A stretch of 32,891 nucleotides of DNA. It comes from Pleurotus djamor. Lineage: Eukaryota; Basidiomycota; Agaricomycetes; Agaricales; Pleurotaceae. The stretch covers positions 1 to 32,891 of the forward strand of contig JAPEVF010000505.1 in NCBI GenBank assembly GCA_029747585.1, written 5' to 3'. Both the position numbers and the translations under genes were made by a program. The first letter of the stretch is position 1. Each line of letters starts with the position of its first letter. This document shows, piece by piece, positions 21,480 to 30,646 of this stretch. Below the pieces are notes generated by a model, which saw nothing but the letters and a program-made list of their open reading frames with translations, had not been told where the DNA came from and searched no databases.

Positions 21480-22906
21480 TTATTTGTCCACCAAACCGAG
21501 GAGTTTCAACGCGGTCCCTCGCTTCAAGGCTACAATCTCCCGATCATTAAGCTTCGTTGTTTTTTTTCAAGGTGTTGATGAATTTGGTCCCTTGTTCGAT
21601 GGTGACGAAAGGGTAATCAATCGAGTAAAGGATTCGATCCAAGCCAATTTGCCCAATGTGGAACTCGAGAAGGTCGGTGCCGAAGCTACCGGACGTTGTC
21701 TCGAAGATGTTAGTCTTCCAATATGAGGAGAGATTTCTCTTCATTGGCATGCCTTGGGAGACTTGTCTGGCCAACTCTGAAGAAGGAAGCACGAGTTCAA
21801 ACCCCAGTTATGTAGCATGTAACGTATGAACCCACGATCATCGATCCGGGAGAAATCTGATGGGATGCGTTCGCCCATATGCCCGACAATGATTTTTAAT
21901 TTTGGGAACCGACTATATGCGTGTCAGAACCATCTTGTCAAAGTGGAAGATGCGTACACACTCGAAGACGCCATTTACACAGAGGCCCATCACATGGGTT
22001 GACAATGTGGCAGCGAATTCTTGGCCGGGACCTCGAAGAAACCTTGCGTGTCCGAATTCCAAGTTCCCCAGCAATGGGATATTGCCTCGCGGGTGGAAAT
22101 ACACCGGGACATCCAGGTCCGTGACCATCTGCCAAAACGGATCGAAATCTGGACTATCATAGTATATCAAGGTCGCTTGAGTTCGTCGTGTAAGTAACTC
22201 TAGTGGAAGACTAAGCAAAGACAGTATATACCGTCATTCGCGCCAGATTGCTGATAGTCGTTGACAAGAGCCCCAAGAAATCCGAGCTCAGTGACGGTTC
22301 GATTGAGCTCTTGTGCAGCCTCCGTTGCATTATGCATTGAAAGGGCCGCAAACGCGCCGAAACGACGGGTATTATTGGCTATAGACAAGGCTAACTCGTC
22401 GTTAGCGGTTCGAGCCAATTGTGCGGCCATGATTGGATCAGAGAACCCTTGAATACAGGGCGAAGTGCATGAAAGGACCATCTACCAACCTCAAAGTTAA
22501 CAGATATTCTAGGAACTTAAATTCAGCTTACAAAGTCAATGTCGTTAGTATCCATGAGAGCTAGTCGTTGGTTATGTATATCAAGAAGATTCGCATTTAA
22601 TTCGCTGCTTGTCTGTCCTGTTAAACGACCGGGAATTGTAATAGATAGAAATGACGTTTCTGCTGTCTACTTACCGACTGGAGGTGTAGCATTCGGTCTA
22701 AAACAGAGTCATCAGTCAATGTTGACGTTGACTGGCAGAAATGCTAAGGAACCTACGCACGATCTTTGAAAGGCGGGTTCAGATGGAAGCCATGCCTCTT
22801 CGAAGATGATTGTTCCCGTTCCAGAAGCCAGATGAGGTCGAGTTCGAGTTCGAGACGCAACGGCCAATGGAGAGAGCAAGGCTAGCATGCGAAGGAAGGG
22901 AATCAT
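21480..22906 (-). CDS. Amidohydrolase-family aromatic decarboxylase (OrsB-like), copy 2
   Basis: Paralogue of the 17070-20056 gene with the same seven-exon structure but compact introns (49-63 nt): 22761-22906, 22675-22697, 22532-22617, 22232-22481, 21962-22175, 21836-21912, 21480-21776. Start 22906 (MIPFLRMLALLSPLAVAS, likely signal peptide or anchor). Motifs: GTIIFEEAW, LDIHNQRLALMDTNDIDF, CIQGFSDPI, RRFGAFAALSMHNATEAA, YYDSPDFDPFW, YFHPRGNIPL, VGHMGERIPS and YSIDYPF (metal-ligand Asp). In the last exon an A8 run (21560-21567 on the plus strand as T8) carries one base too many compared with copy 1. Read literally, the protein stops early after TLKK. Without that base it would run to the TAA at 21480-21482, about 363 residues. 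The catalytic region precedes the lesion. A homopolymer sequencing error is the simplest explanation. Confidence 0.85.
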
Positions 22907-23904
22907 TGCAACAGCTTGGACATTGACCTCGAATCAAGGGCCATATAGCAAAGCTCGTCTGCTCACATGGATAAGAATAACAGCATTATAAGGGGAAATT
23001 TGAATCCTACAATCAGAATTCGCATCGGATTCAAGGTATTTCCATTGAGCGAGGAATAGAGACTTATGTATAGCGAAGGAACGAGGAGGAAAGTGCTGAA
23101 CCTAGAACACCGAACACGAACGTTTGAACATCATGTTGAGCAATTCGGTCCGACACTATTCTACAAAACTACACGCTCACCAAGTAGAAGCCAGGTGGGG
23201 GCGTATGATTATGGCACCAATAGCTGTATGACCCCATTTTTGTGATGGAAATTGATAGGCGTGAGGTTGCACGGTCGCTCACACTAATACTCTTGGGTCT
23301 TGATTCAAAGGCTAGTTCGCCTCCCCGAAGTCGTTGACCGCTCACTTCGAGCCACCTGAGTAGCAGAGGTAAGGTTTATAACTACAAAGAGAGTTGTGAG
23401 TTTCAATAGAGGCTGGAAGTACGAGCGCAGAGTTTACGTGCCTGGTGGACAGATGAGCCAGAAGACCCATGATTCAGACTTTCCTTCAAGTTTGGTTCCT
23501 GGGCATATGTATACAGGAGCCAAGAATAACCATGACCTGAGAATAGTGGGCTATTTTTGTGGACAATCCCCCGCGCTTTGGTGCGCTACGAATGGTGCGA
23601 AGTGATTACCGGCGAACCCAGCTGGACAATTTTGGTTCGAGGTCAACTGCGTGATAGGGGCACGCGGAGACTGGCAGTGGTGGGCCCAAGCGCAATTCTG
23701 CAGCTCATCTCCGCGCCACCCAGACAAACCTGAGATGTGTCTTGTGCACTATATCATTAGAGTCGTTTTGCTAAGCTAGTTTTGGCCTTTTTCCCGAGCA
23801 AGGTGGAGCAGATCTCGCACAACTTTTGAGCAATGGAGCAATTTGGAGTCAGCACGTCTCTATCCTCCCCTCGACATATCGGTCAGTTTCCAGCCTCTCT
23901 CGCC
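22907..23904. other. Upstream region of decarboxylase copy 2 and unassigned DNA
   Basis: 22907-23240 is the duplicated decarboxylase promoter (see the match at 20057-20400). From 23240 to 23904 I see no gene, RNA or repeat. The 69-codon frame at 23396 has no recognisable content. Confidence 0.45.
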
Positions 23905-23991
23905 ATGGAATCTTCCCATTCAACTTGCTCTCTCAACGTCGCCTCCCTAACCAACTCTGATATCGCGTCAAATATCTGTGACCCCTACTGA
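23905..23991 (+). pseudogene. Possible N-terminal fragment of a fungal GPCR
   Basis: A 28-codon frame from ATG 23905 (MESSHSTCSLNVASLTNSDI...) ends at a TGA. Immediately after, in another frame, comes IGLSIYLVC, which could be the start of TM1. It lies about 100 bp upstream of a clear GPCR C-terminal fragment, so the two may be the ends of one gene that lost its middle. The assignment is by position and composition only. Confidence 0.28.
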
Positions 23992-24083
23992 AGCTCCATA
24001 GATTGGTCTATCCATTTATCTTGTATGTCCGCATCCCACGCGTGAACGGAGGATGGTGCTGACACATGATCTAGCACTTCTAT

Positions 24084-24632
24084 TTGAAGAGACACTTCAG
24101 GGCGTTACAGGTTCCGATTGTCTCGACGCATCCTACCAATCCTCCTACTTTCGTGAGCATGATGTTCCGAAGAGGATCGCCGGTATCTTCTGAAGACCTG
24201 GAACCACACGGGAAGGTTCAGTCCAGCCATCCCCCACCGGGGACTGCCAATCTGGATTTTGAAATACCAAAGAACGACTTCCTCAGTGCTGATACGCTGA
24301 CAGACAAACCAGCACAAGTCGTCGTCAACGCTTCCCCTCCTATTCAAGCTAGGCCGCAAGTCCAAACATACACGACTATTCACGAGCATCCAAGATACAA
24401 GGCAATTCAGCGAATCCTCCTTCTGAACGCGTATCCTTTCTTCTACATCTTACTGTGGATGCCCGGTCTGGCCAACCGACTGATCGAAGCTTCCGGTCAT
24501 AAATCGAAGGTGACACAGATCATGCAAGCTTCGACGCAGTTCGTTGGTCTTGCTAATGCTTTGACTTACGGATGGAATGAACGTGTTGCCCGCGAGGTCA
24601 AGCTGAAGTACAGGCGCAGGGACAGAGTTTAA
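24084..24632 (+). pseudogene. C-terminal fragment (TM6-TM7) of a fungal G-protein-coupled receptor
   Basis: An open frame of 182 codons whose second half carries two membrane segments: ILLLNAYPFFYILLWMPGLA and TQFVGLANALTYGWNE, typical of the last two helices of basidiomycete Git3/Gpr1-like receptors. It ends with a basic tail (KYRRRDRV). A Pro/Ser-rich loop precedes them. TM2-TM5 are not found upstream, so the gene is incomplete; the nominal ATG is not a natural start and a splice acceptor at about 24111 is possible. A shorter copy of the same loop is present at 26598-26837. Confidence 0.55.
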
Positions 24633-25041
24633 ACCGCCGTTAGCTCTTGTATATATTATACTTATTTATATGTCCACATTGCTGTGCCCCTTTGGGGTAC
24701 GGTACATACGAACACCTCGGCCGTTGTAACTTACACATGGGCATACTTGCTTGTCAGTTGTAAACTAATTTCAGGGGAAACAGGCGTCAACGCGTCAACC
24801 GGTCAAACTTCTCGGTTCCGCCTGCGTCAAATCACTGAGACCAAACGCAGCTGGTTTGCTTCGAAGAGGGTGAGCCCATCACAATCTGAAGCGTCTACCC
24901 CCGACGCTGATGTTATTCTCGCCGACAGTTGAGCGTCGCCGGACTGAGAGTTTCTTCATCCGAGGTTGAACGTTGATGCTAAACCCGCCACACGCCGATC
25001 AATAACCTCTGTCTCAACGATCATATCCAGCACAAAGGACA
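24633..25041. other. Spacer upstream of F-box gene 1
   Basis: 409 bp including the GPCR-fragment 3' flank and the F-box gene 1 promoter. Parts recur, diverged, at 26850-27137 (the ACCAAACGCAGC and GGTGAGCCCATC blocks), as expected for a duplicated unit. No gene is seen. Confidence 0.45.
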
Positions 25042-26466
25042 ATGCCCATCGACTCCCTGCCTATCGAACTCGTGGATTTGATTCTCGAGAATGCATCCCT
25101 CGATCAGGCGGCTCTGAAGTCATGTTCACTCATCCATCGATCTTGGGTAGCACCATCTCGAAAGTATATCTTTGCTGAGCTGTTCGTCGGTCGCGAAAAA
25201 GGCTTTGGGGGCACCAAATCAAAGTGCAAAAGACTCTTGGACATCCTACAGGCCTCCCCACACCTCGCCTCCTACTTCTGTCGCGTTAACATCATGGTGC
25301 ACCCAGACTCCGACGAGTCCTCTACTAGAAAGGCAAAGTTGTTATCCAAAATCTTACTCAAGTTAAACCATGTTCGCTCGCTCGTGCTACGATCCAGTGA
25401 CCACCAGTACCTTCCCTACGCTCATTTGCGACCTTACCTTCGGGAGGCCATCTCCAAGCTCGTGTCAAATCCGACGTTCGAGTCCTTCACTCTTCATTAC
25501 TGGATCTTCGCAGATGATGCTAGCAACTTTGTCGAACTCATCAAGCACTGCTCCAAGACACTAAAATACTTGGCCTTGTCTGGCTTGCATTTCGCGGCCC
25601 TCAAAGATCGGTGCAACGATCGAATCCACCTCCCCCTTGAGCTACCTAACCTCCAGGAATATCGCATCCGTACGGCCTCGAGCTTTGTGCACAAACAGTT
25701 GTTTACTTTCCCAAAGCTCGAGAACATCCACTGGCCCATGCATAAGGAAGAAGAAGAAGGTGAATGCGCGTCTGTTTACACACTCGCTGGAACGAGCCGA
25801 CCGTTGGCACACTGGTCATTCCACGTCGGTTGCGATGGTAATCTCCTCCACAAGTCAAATCTTTTTTCTCGACTTGCTCACACGAATCATTCTACTCTAG
25901 ACATGCTGGAAGGCCTTCTTTGTCGCTCTTTGCCTAGACACACAATATCCTCCATCAAACATCTGGGACTTTTCCTTGAAACGGGATATTCCACCAACCT
26001 TACTATTGCAGCCCTCAGGTATCTCAACGACGTTCTTCCTCCCAGCTCGAAGTCACAGATAGAATCTATTATCGTGACCTTCTTGCTGGGATGTGAGCCT
26101 TATCGCACGTGGGATGAAGGCCAATGGCAACAAGTCATGTATAGCCTCCTCCCCCCAATACTAATTGACCATTACCCCGACGGCGATTTTGCAGAGATGC
26201 AGCGATCTGTTACATTCATCTTCAAAGTCAGCACTTGGACCACTCCGAAGGAACCCAGTCCAGAGGTAGCGGCAATGATAGAGGAGTATGGGGACAGTTA
26301 TGGCCCCTCGTATACTGATGTGCAGAAATACGGGAATGGGGCATACAGGGTACAGAAGATATTGCAATATGCCCAAGATATACTCGAGGACAAGTTTGTG
26401 GGACATCTGGCGGGTCGTAGTGTTTCTTTTACGACTCTGTATAGTCATGAAGCCTGGATATTCTAG
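25042..26466 (+). CDS. F-box-like protein, tandem copy 1
   Basis: Candidate SCF ubiquitin-ligase substrate adaptor. The N-terminal F-box-like motif LPIELVDLILENASLDQAAL is followed by CSLIHRSWVAPSRKYIF (residues about 5-45). The rest is a leucine-rich, helix-rich region without regular LRR consensus, then a conserved acidic C-terminus with YGNGAYRVQK and a final EAWIF. By comparison with copies 2 and 3 there is an intron at 25838-25900 (GTAATC...CTCTAG). Here it is 63 nt and in frame without stops, so both the spliced (453 residues) and retained (474 residues) forms are readable. Start ATG 25042 is homologous to the starts of the other two copies. The target is unknown. Confidence 0.78.
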   Translation: MPIDSLPIELVDLILENASLDQAALKSCSLIHRSWVAPSRKYIFAELFVGREKGFGGTKSKCKRLLDILQASPHLASYFCRVNIMVHPDSDESSTRKAKLLSKILLKLNHVRSLVLRSSDHQYLPYAHLRPYLREAISKLVSNPTFESFTLHYWIFADDASNFVELIKHCSKTLKYLALSGLHFAALKDRCNDRIHLPLELPNLQEYRIRTASSFVHKQLFTFPKLENIHWPMHKEEEEGECASVYTLAGTSRPLAHWSFHVGCDGNLLHKSNLFSRLAHTNHSTLDMLEGLLCRSLPRHTISSIKHLGLFLETGYSTNLTIAALRYLNDVLPPSSKSQIESIIVTFLLGCEPYRTWDEGQWQQVMYSLLPPILIDHYPDGDFAEMQRSVTFIFKVSTWTTPKEPSPEVAAMIEEYGDSYGPSYTDVQKYGNGAYRVQKILQYAQDILEDKFVGHLAGRSVSFTTLYSHEAWIF

Positions 26467-27137
26467 TGAAATAGGACTAACTCGTAACTTGCAGAGTCCT
26501 CTCCACCGTTCCTCCATTGCCTTTCTTCAGTCCGAAGGGCTTGGTAGGGGCCTCCTGAAGTCATCCTAGGATCACCGGTGTTTTCTGAAGACCTGGATTG
26601 AAGCGAACGGAAAAACTCAGCCCAGCCACCCTCCACCCGGGGATTGCCAATCTGGACTTAGAAACACCGAAGAGCGACTTCCTCAATGCTGATCCACTTA
26701 CAGACAAGCCAGCACACGTTTTCGTTCATCTTGCTCCTCATATAAAAGCTAGGCCGCAAGTTCAAGCATATACGACTATTCACGAGCATCCAAGATTTGT
26801 CCAAGATGCAAGGCAATTCAGCGAATCCTCCTTCTGAAGTTTGTCCGAAGTACACGACCATTTCAGGGGGGCAGGGGCCAAACCTCCCACTCTATCATAA
26901 TCAAACGATCTACCTCCTTGTAACCAAACGCAGCCAAGCACTTTGAAACGGGTGAGCCCATCGCATTAGGCAGGCTGGTCACCAGCCTACCGTCGCATAT
27001 GAAACGTCAACTCCCGATGCTAATGTAATTCTTTCCTTTGAGGCAGTTTAGCGTCGCCACAGGCCGCCACTGGGACCTTCATCCGAGGCCTACGCCAAAC
27101 CCACCACACGCTATTTCAACCATTTTATCCAGCGGAA
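26467..27137. other. Spacer with degenerate GPCR C-terminal fragment, unit 2
   Basis: 26571-26837 repeats the loop seen at 24180-24420 (SEDL, KTDFL-like, TDKPAHVF, ARPQVQAYTTIHEHPR) but then breaks before the membrane helices, ending in a stop at 26837. The remainder resembles the spacer in front of F-box gene 1. It marks the start of the second duplicated unit. Confidence 0.6.
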
Positions 27138-28594
27138 ATGCCAATATCCATTAACTCCCTGCCTATCGAGCTCTTGGATCTGATTCTGGAGGATTCATCC
27201 CTTGATCAGGCGGCTCTGAAGTCATGTTCACTCATCCATCGATCTTGGGTAGCACCATCTCGGAAGCACATCTTCGCTGAGCTTTGCGTCGGTCGTGACA
27301 AAGGCTTTGAGGGTACTCAATCAGACGTATCAAAGTGCGAGAAACTCTTGGACATCTTACAGACATCTCCACACATCGCCTCCTACTTCTGTCGCGTTAT
27401 CATAATTGTCCACCCTCACTCCGACCCTTCTATTAGAAAGGCAAAGCTATTATCCGAAATCCTACCCAAATTGAATCACGTCCGCTCGCTCATGCTGGGC
27501 TCTAGTATCAGCCAGCGCCTTCATTACGCTTACCTGCAATCTGACCTCCAGAAGGCCATCTCCAAGCTCGTGTCAAATTCGAGCTTCGAGTCCCTCACTC
27601 TTCATGAATGGATTTTCGCGGAGGACGCCAGCAATTTTGTGGAACTCATTGGGCAATGCTCTAAGTCACTGAAATATTTGGCCCTTTCCGATCTGCATTT
27701 CAACGCTCTCAGCCTTGGTCGGTCCAACGATCCACACCTCCCCCTTGAACTGCCCAGCCTCCAGGAATATCGCATTCGTTCAGCCTCAATCTTTGTACAC
27801 AAACAGCTGTTTACTTTCCCGAGGCTCGCGAAGATTTACTGGCCTATCCACTGTGCGAAGGAAGGAGACGGAGAAGAGGAATGCGCGTCTGCCTACACTC
27901 TCGCTGGAATGTCGACAAAATCGCTCGCACAGTGGTCGTTTCACGTCAATTGCGATGGTAGGCTACTCCATCAATTAAATCAGTCAGTCTCAGACCTGCT
28001 CACATGGATCATTGGACTCCAGACATGTCAGACGGCCGTCTACTTTGTCACACTCCTCTCCTCAGCCATAGAATATGCTCTATTACACACCTAGGACTTT
28101 TCCTCGAAACCGGACACTCCACCAATCTTACTATTCAAGCTCTCAAGCATCTCAACGATATCCTTCCTCCCAGCTCGGAGTCACAGATCGCATCTATTAT
28201 CGTAACTTTCTTGCTGGAATGTGAGCCCTACCAAACGTGGGATGAAGATCAATGGGAAGAAGTCATATACAATGCCCTTCCCCCAATACTAAATGACCAT
28301 TCCCCTGAGGACGATGGTACAGAGATGCAGCGCTCGGTTGCATTTGTCTTCAAAGTCGGCACTTGGACCACTCCGGAGGCACCCAGTCCGGAGGTAGTGG
28401 CATTGGTAGAGGAGTTCGGGGACTATGATGACGCTTTGTATACTGACACACAGAAGTTCGGGAATGGGGCCTACAGCGTAAAGAAGATGGTGGACTATGC
28501 TCAAGACATACTCGAGGACAAGTTTGTGGGACATCTGGCCAGTTGTAGAGTTTCCTTTACGACTCTGTATAATGATGAAGCTTGGATATTCTAG
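27138..28594 (+). CDS. F-box-like protein, tandem copy 2
   Basis: Paralogue of the gene at 25042, with the same F-box-like start (LPIELLDLILEDSSLDQAAL, CSLIHRSWVAPSRKHIF) and the same conserved end (FGNGAYSVKK, EAWIF). Two exons, 27138-27957 and 28023-28594. The 65-nt intron (GTAGGC...CTCCAG) is not a multiple of three, so splicing is required. The spliced product is about 463 residues. It carries a 5-codon insertion relative to copy 1 around residue 62 (TQSDVSK) shared in part with copy 3. Confidence 0.8.
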
Positions 28595-28953
28595 TGAGAA
28601 ATAGGACTAACGCATAACTTGTCCTCTCGGCCGTTCCTCCATTGTCTTTCTTCTCGGGCTCGAAGTGCATCTTGATAGGAGCCCCTACACATGTCCCTAT
28701 CTCCAGGAAATATCGCACGCACAGACCATGTGGAATCCGTCCGAGCAACACCCAATGTCACTCATAACTTAAGTCTTATACGTACTCTTGCGGTGACTCT
28801 CCTCGACGACATGGAGAAGGCCTGGGGTTCTACGGGAAATGACACTTGTATTCCTCATCTGGGTGGTAAATTGCCTCACCGCAGACGACTCATCTCGGTT
28901 TCATGCCAAACACACGCACATGACTCAGAGACCTCTACCACAACCATCAAAAA
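28595..28953. other. Spacer holding a duplicated leader of the downstream hydrolase gene
   Basis: 28690-28840 aligns with 30520-30670, the leader and first codons of the hydrolase at 30647. Shared blocks include GCACAGACCATGTGGA and CTCCTCGACGACATGGAGAA. The copied start codon (about 28810) opens only a short frame before diverging. The block now sits directly upstream of F-box gene 3. Confidence 0.65.
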
Positions 28954-30397
28954 ATGCCAATCTTCGTCGACCTCCTACCTACCGAGCTTTTGGACTTGAT
29001 CTTTAAGGACCTGTCCACCGATGAAGCCGCTCTGAAATCATGTTCACTCACTCATCGATCTTGGGTAGCACCTTCTCGCAAGTATATCTTTGCGGAGCTA
29101 TTTGTCGGGCGCGACAAGAGGTTCGAAGATCACAAACTGGACGTAGAGATGTGTCAGAGACTTTTTGACGTCCTAGAGACCTCTCCGCATATCGCCTCGT
29201 ACTTTACCCGAGTCACTGTCTGGGTACACCCCGACTCCGATTCATCTACCAAGAAAGCCAAGTTATTATCCAAAATCCTACCTCAGTTAACTCACGTCCG
29301 CTCGCTCATACTGCAGTCAGGCATCAATCTACGCCTTCACTACGCACACCTACAATCTTACCTCCGGCAAGCCATCACCGAGCTCATATCGAATTCGAGC
29401 TTCGAGTCCCTCACGCTTCATGAATGGATCTTCGCAGACGATGCCAGCAACTATGTTGAACTCATCGACCACTCCTCGGAGACACTGAAGTATCTGTCCG
29501 TTTCGAATTTGTATTTCAATGCCTGTTTGGATCAGTCAGACGATCCAATCGACCTCCCCCTGGAACTGCCCAACCTCCAGGAATATCGCATTCGTTCGGC
29601 CCTGATATTCGTTCACAAACAGTTGTTTACTTTCCCGAAGCTCGCGAGGATTTCCTGGCCGATGCATAAGAAGGGAGGGGACGAAGATGAGGAATGTGCG
29701 TCTGACTACACTCTCGCTGGAATGTCGAGAAAGCCGTCACATTGGTCATTCCACATTCTTTGTGATGGTGAGTTACTCCATCAACTCTCTCTCTCTCTGA
29801 GACTCTGCCTTGCTCACATGAATCATTGTAGACATGTCCGAAGGCCTTCCACTTTGTCCAACCCTTCCTAAAGACAGACTCTCCGCTGTCACGCATCTAG
29901 GACTGTCCCTCGACACTGGGTATTCCACTACCTTCACCATCAAAGCCCTAGAACATCTCAACGATATCCTTCCAACCAACTCAGGGTCTCAAATAGAATC
30001 CATAATCGTGACCTTCTACCTTGGGTGCCAGCCCTACTGGATGTGGGAGGAAGATCAGTGGGAGGAAGTCATAGACGCTCTGGTCCCGATACTCAACGGC
30101 AACACCCCCGACGACAATGACGTAGAGACGCAGCGATCTGCTGCGTTTGTCTTCAAAATCGGCACTTGGACCACCCCAGAGGAACCCACCCCAGAGATAG
30201 CAGAGATGATAGAGGAGTTTGGCGACGACGACGATCCTTTGTACACTGATGCACAGAAGTACGGGAATGGGGCTTATAGGGTTCAGAAGGGGCTGGATCG
30301 GGCGCGAGAAATACTACGGGACAAGTTCGCAGGCTGTTTGACTCGATTTAATGTTTCTTATGAAACCAAGTATAGTGACGGATCTTGGATATTCTAG
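28954..30397 (+). CDS. F-box-like protein, tandem copy 3
   Basis: Third paralogue, F-box-like start LPTELLDLIFKDLSTDEAAL with CSLTHRSWVAPSRKYIF, conserved YGNGAYRVQKGLD near the end, final GSWIF. Two exons, 28954-29767 and 29832-30397; the 64-nt intron contains a CT microsatellite. The spliced product is about 459 residues. It is more diverged from copies 1 and 2 in the C-terminal third, suggesting an earlier duplication. No disabling lesion is seen. Confidence 0.8.
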
Positions 30398-30646
30398 GTA
30401 ACCAAAAAGCATACATACATGATATCATCAGCGTATGCGCAGCAGGCTTTCTTTCTCCAGTCCCCGCTAAGAGCCAAGTACTGCTTGCACTCCAGTTTTC
30501 CTGGCGAAGTTGCTTGCACTAGGGACCTCCCTATCTCCTATCCACGTGAGAACTTGTCGCGCACAGACCATGTGGATTCCGCGCGGTCCAACGCGCTCGT
30601 TCCCATCCCACACGCTTGTCCTCTTACGGTGATTCTCCTCGACGAC

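Noticed and set aside
29780..29800. CT-dinucleotide run as a functional element
   Set aside because: It is a short microsatellite in the F-box gene 3 intron, most simply an extended polypyrimidine tract.
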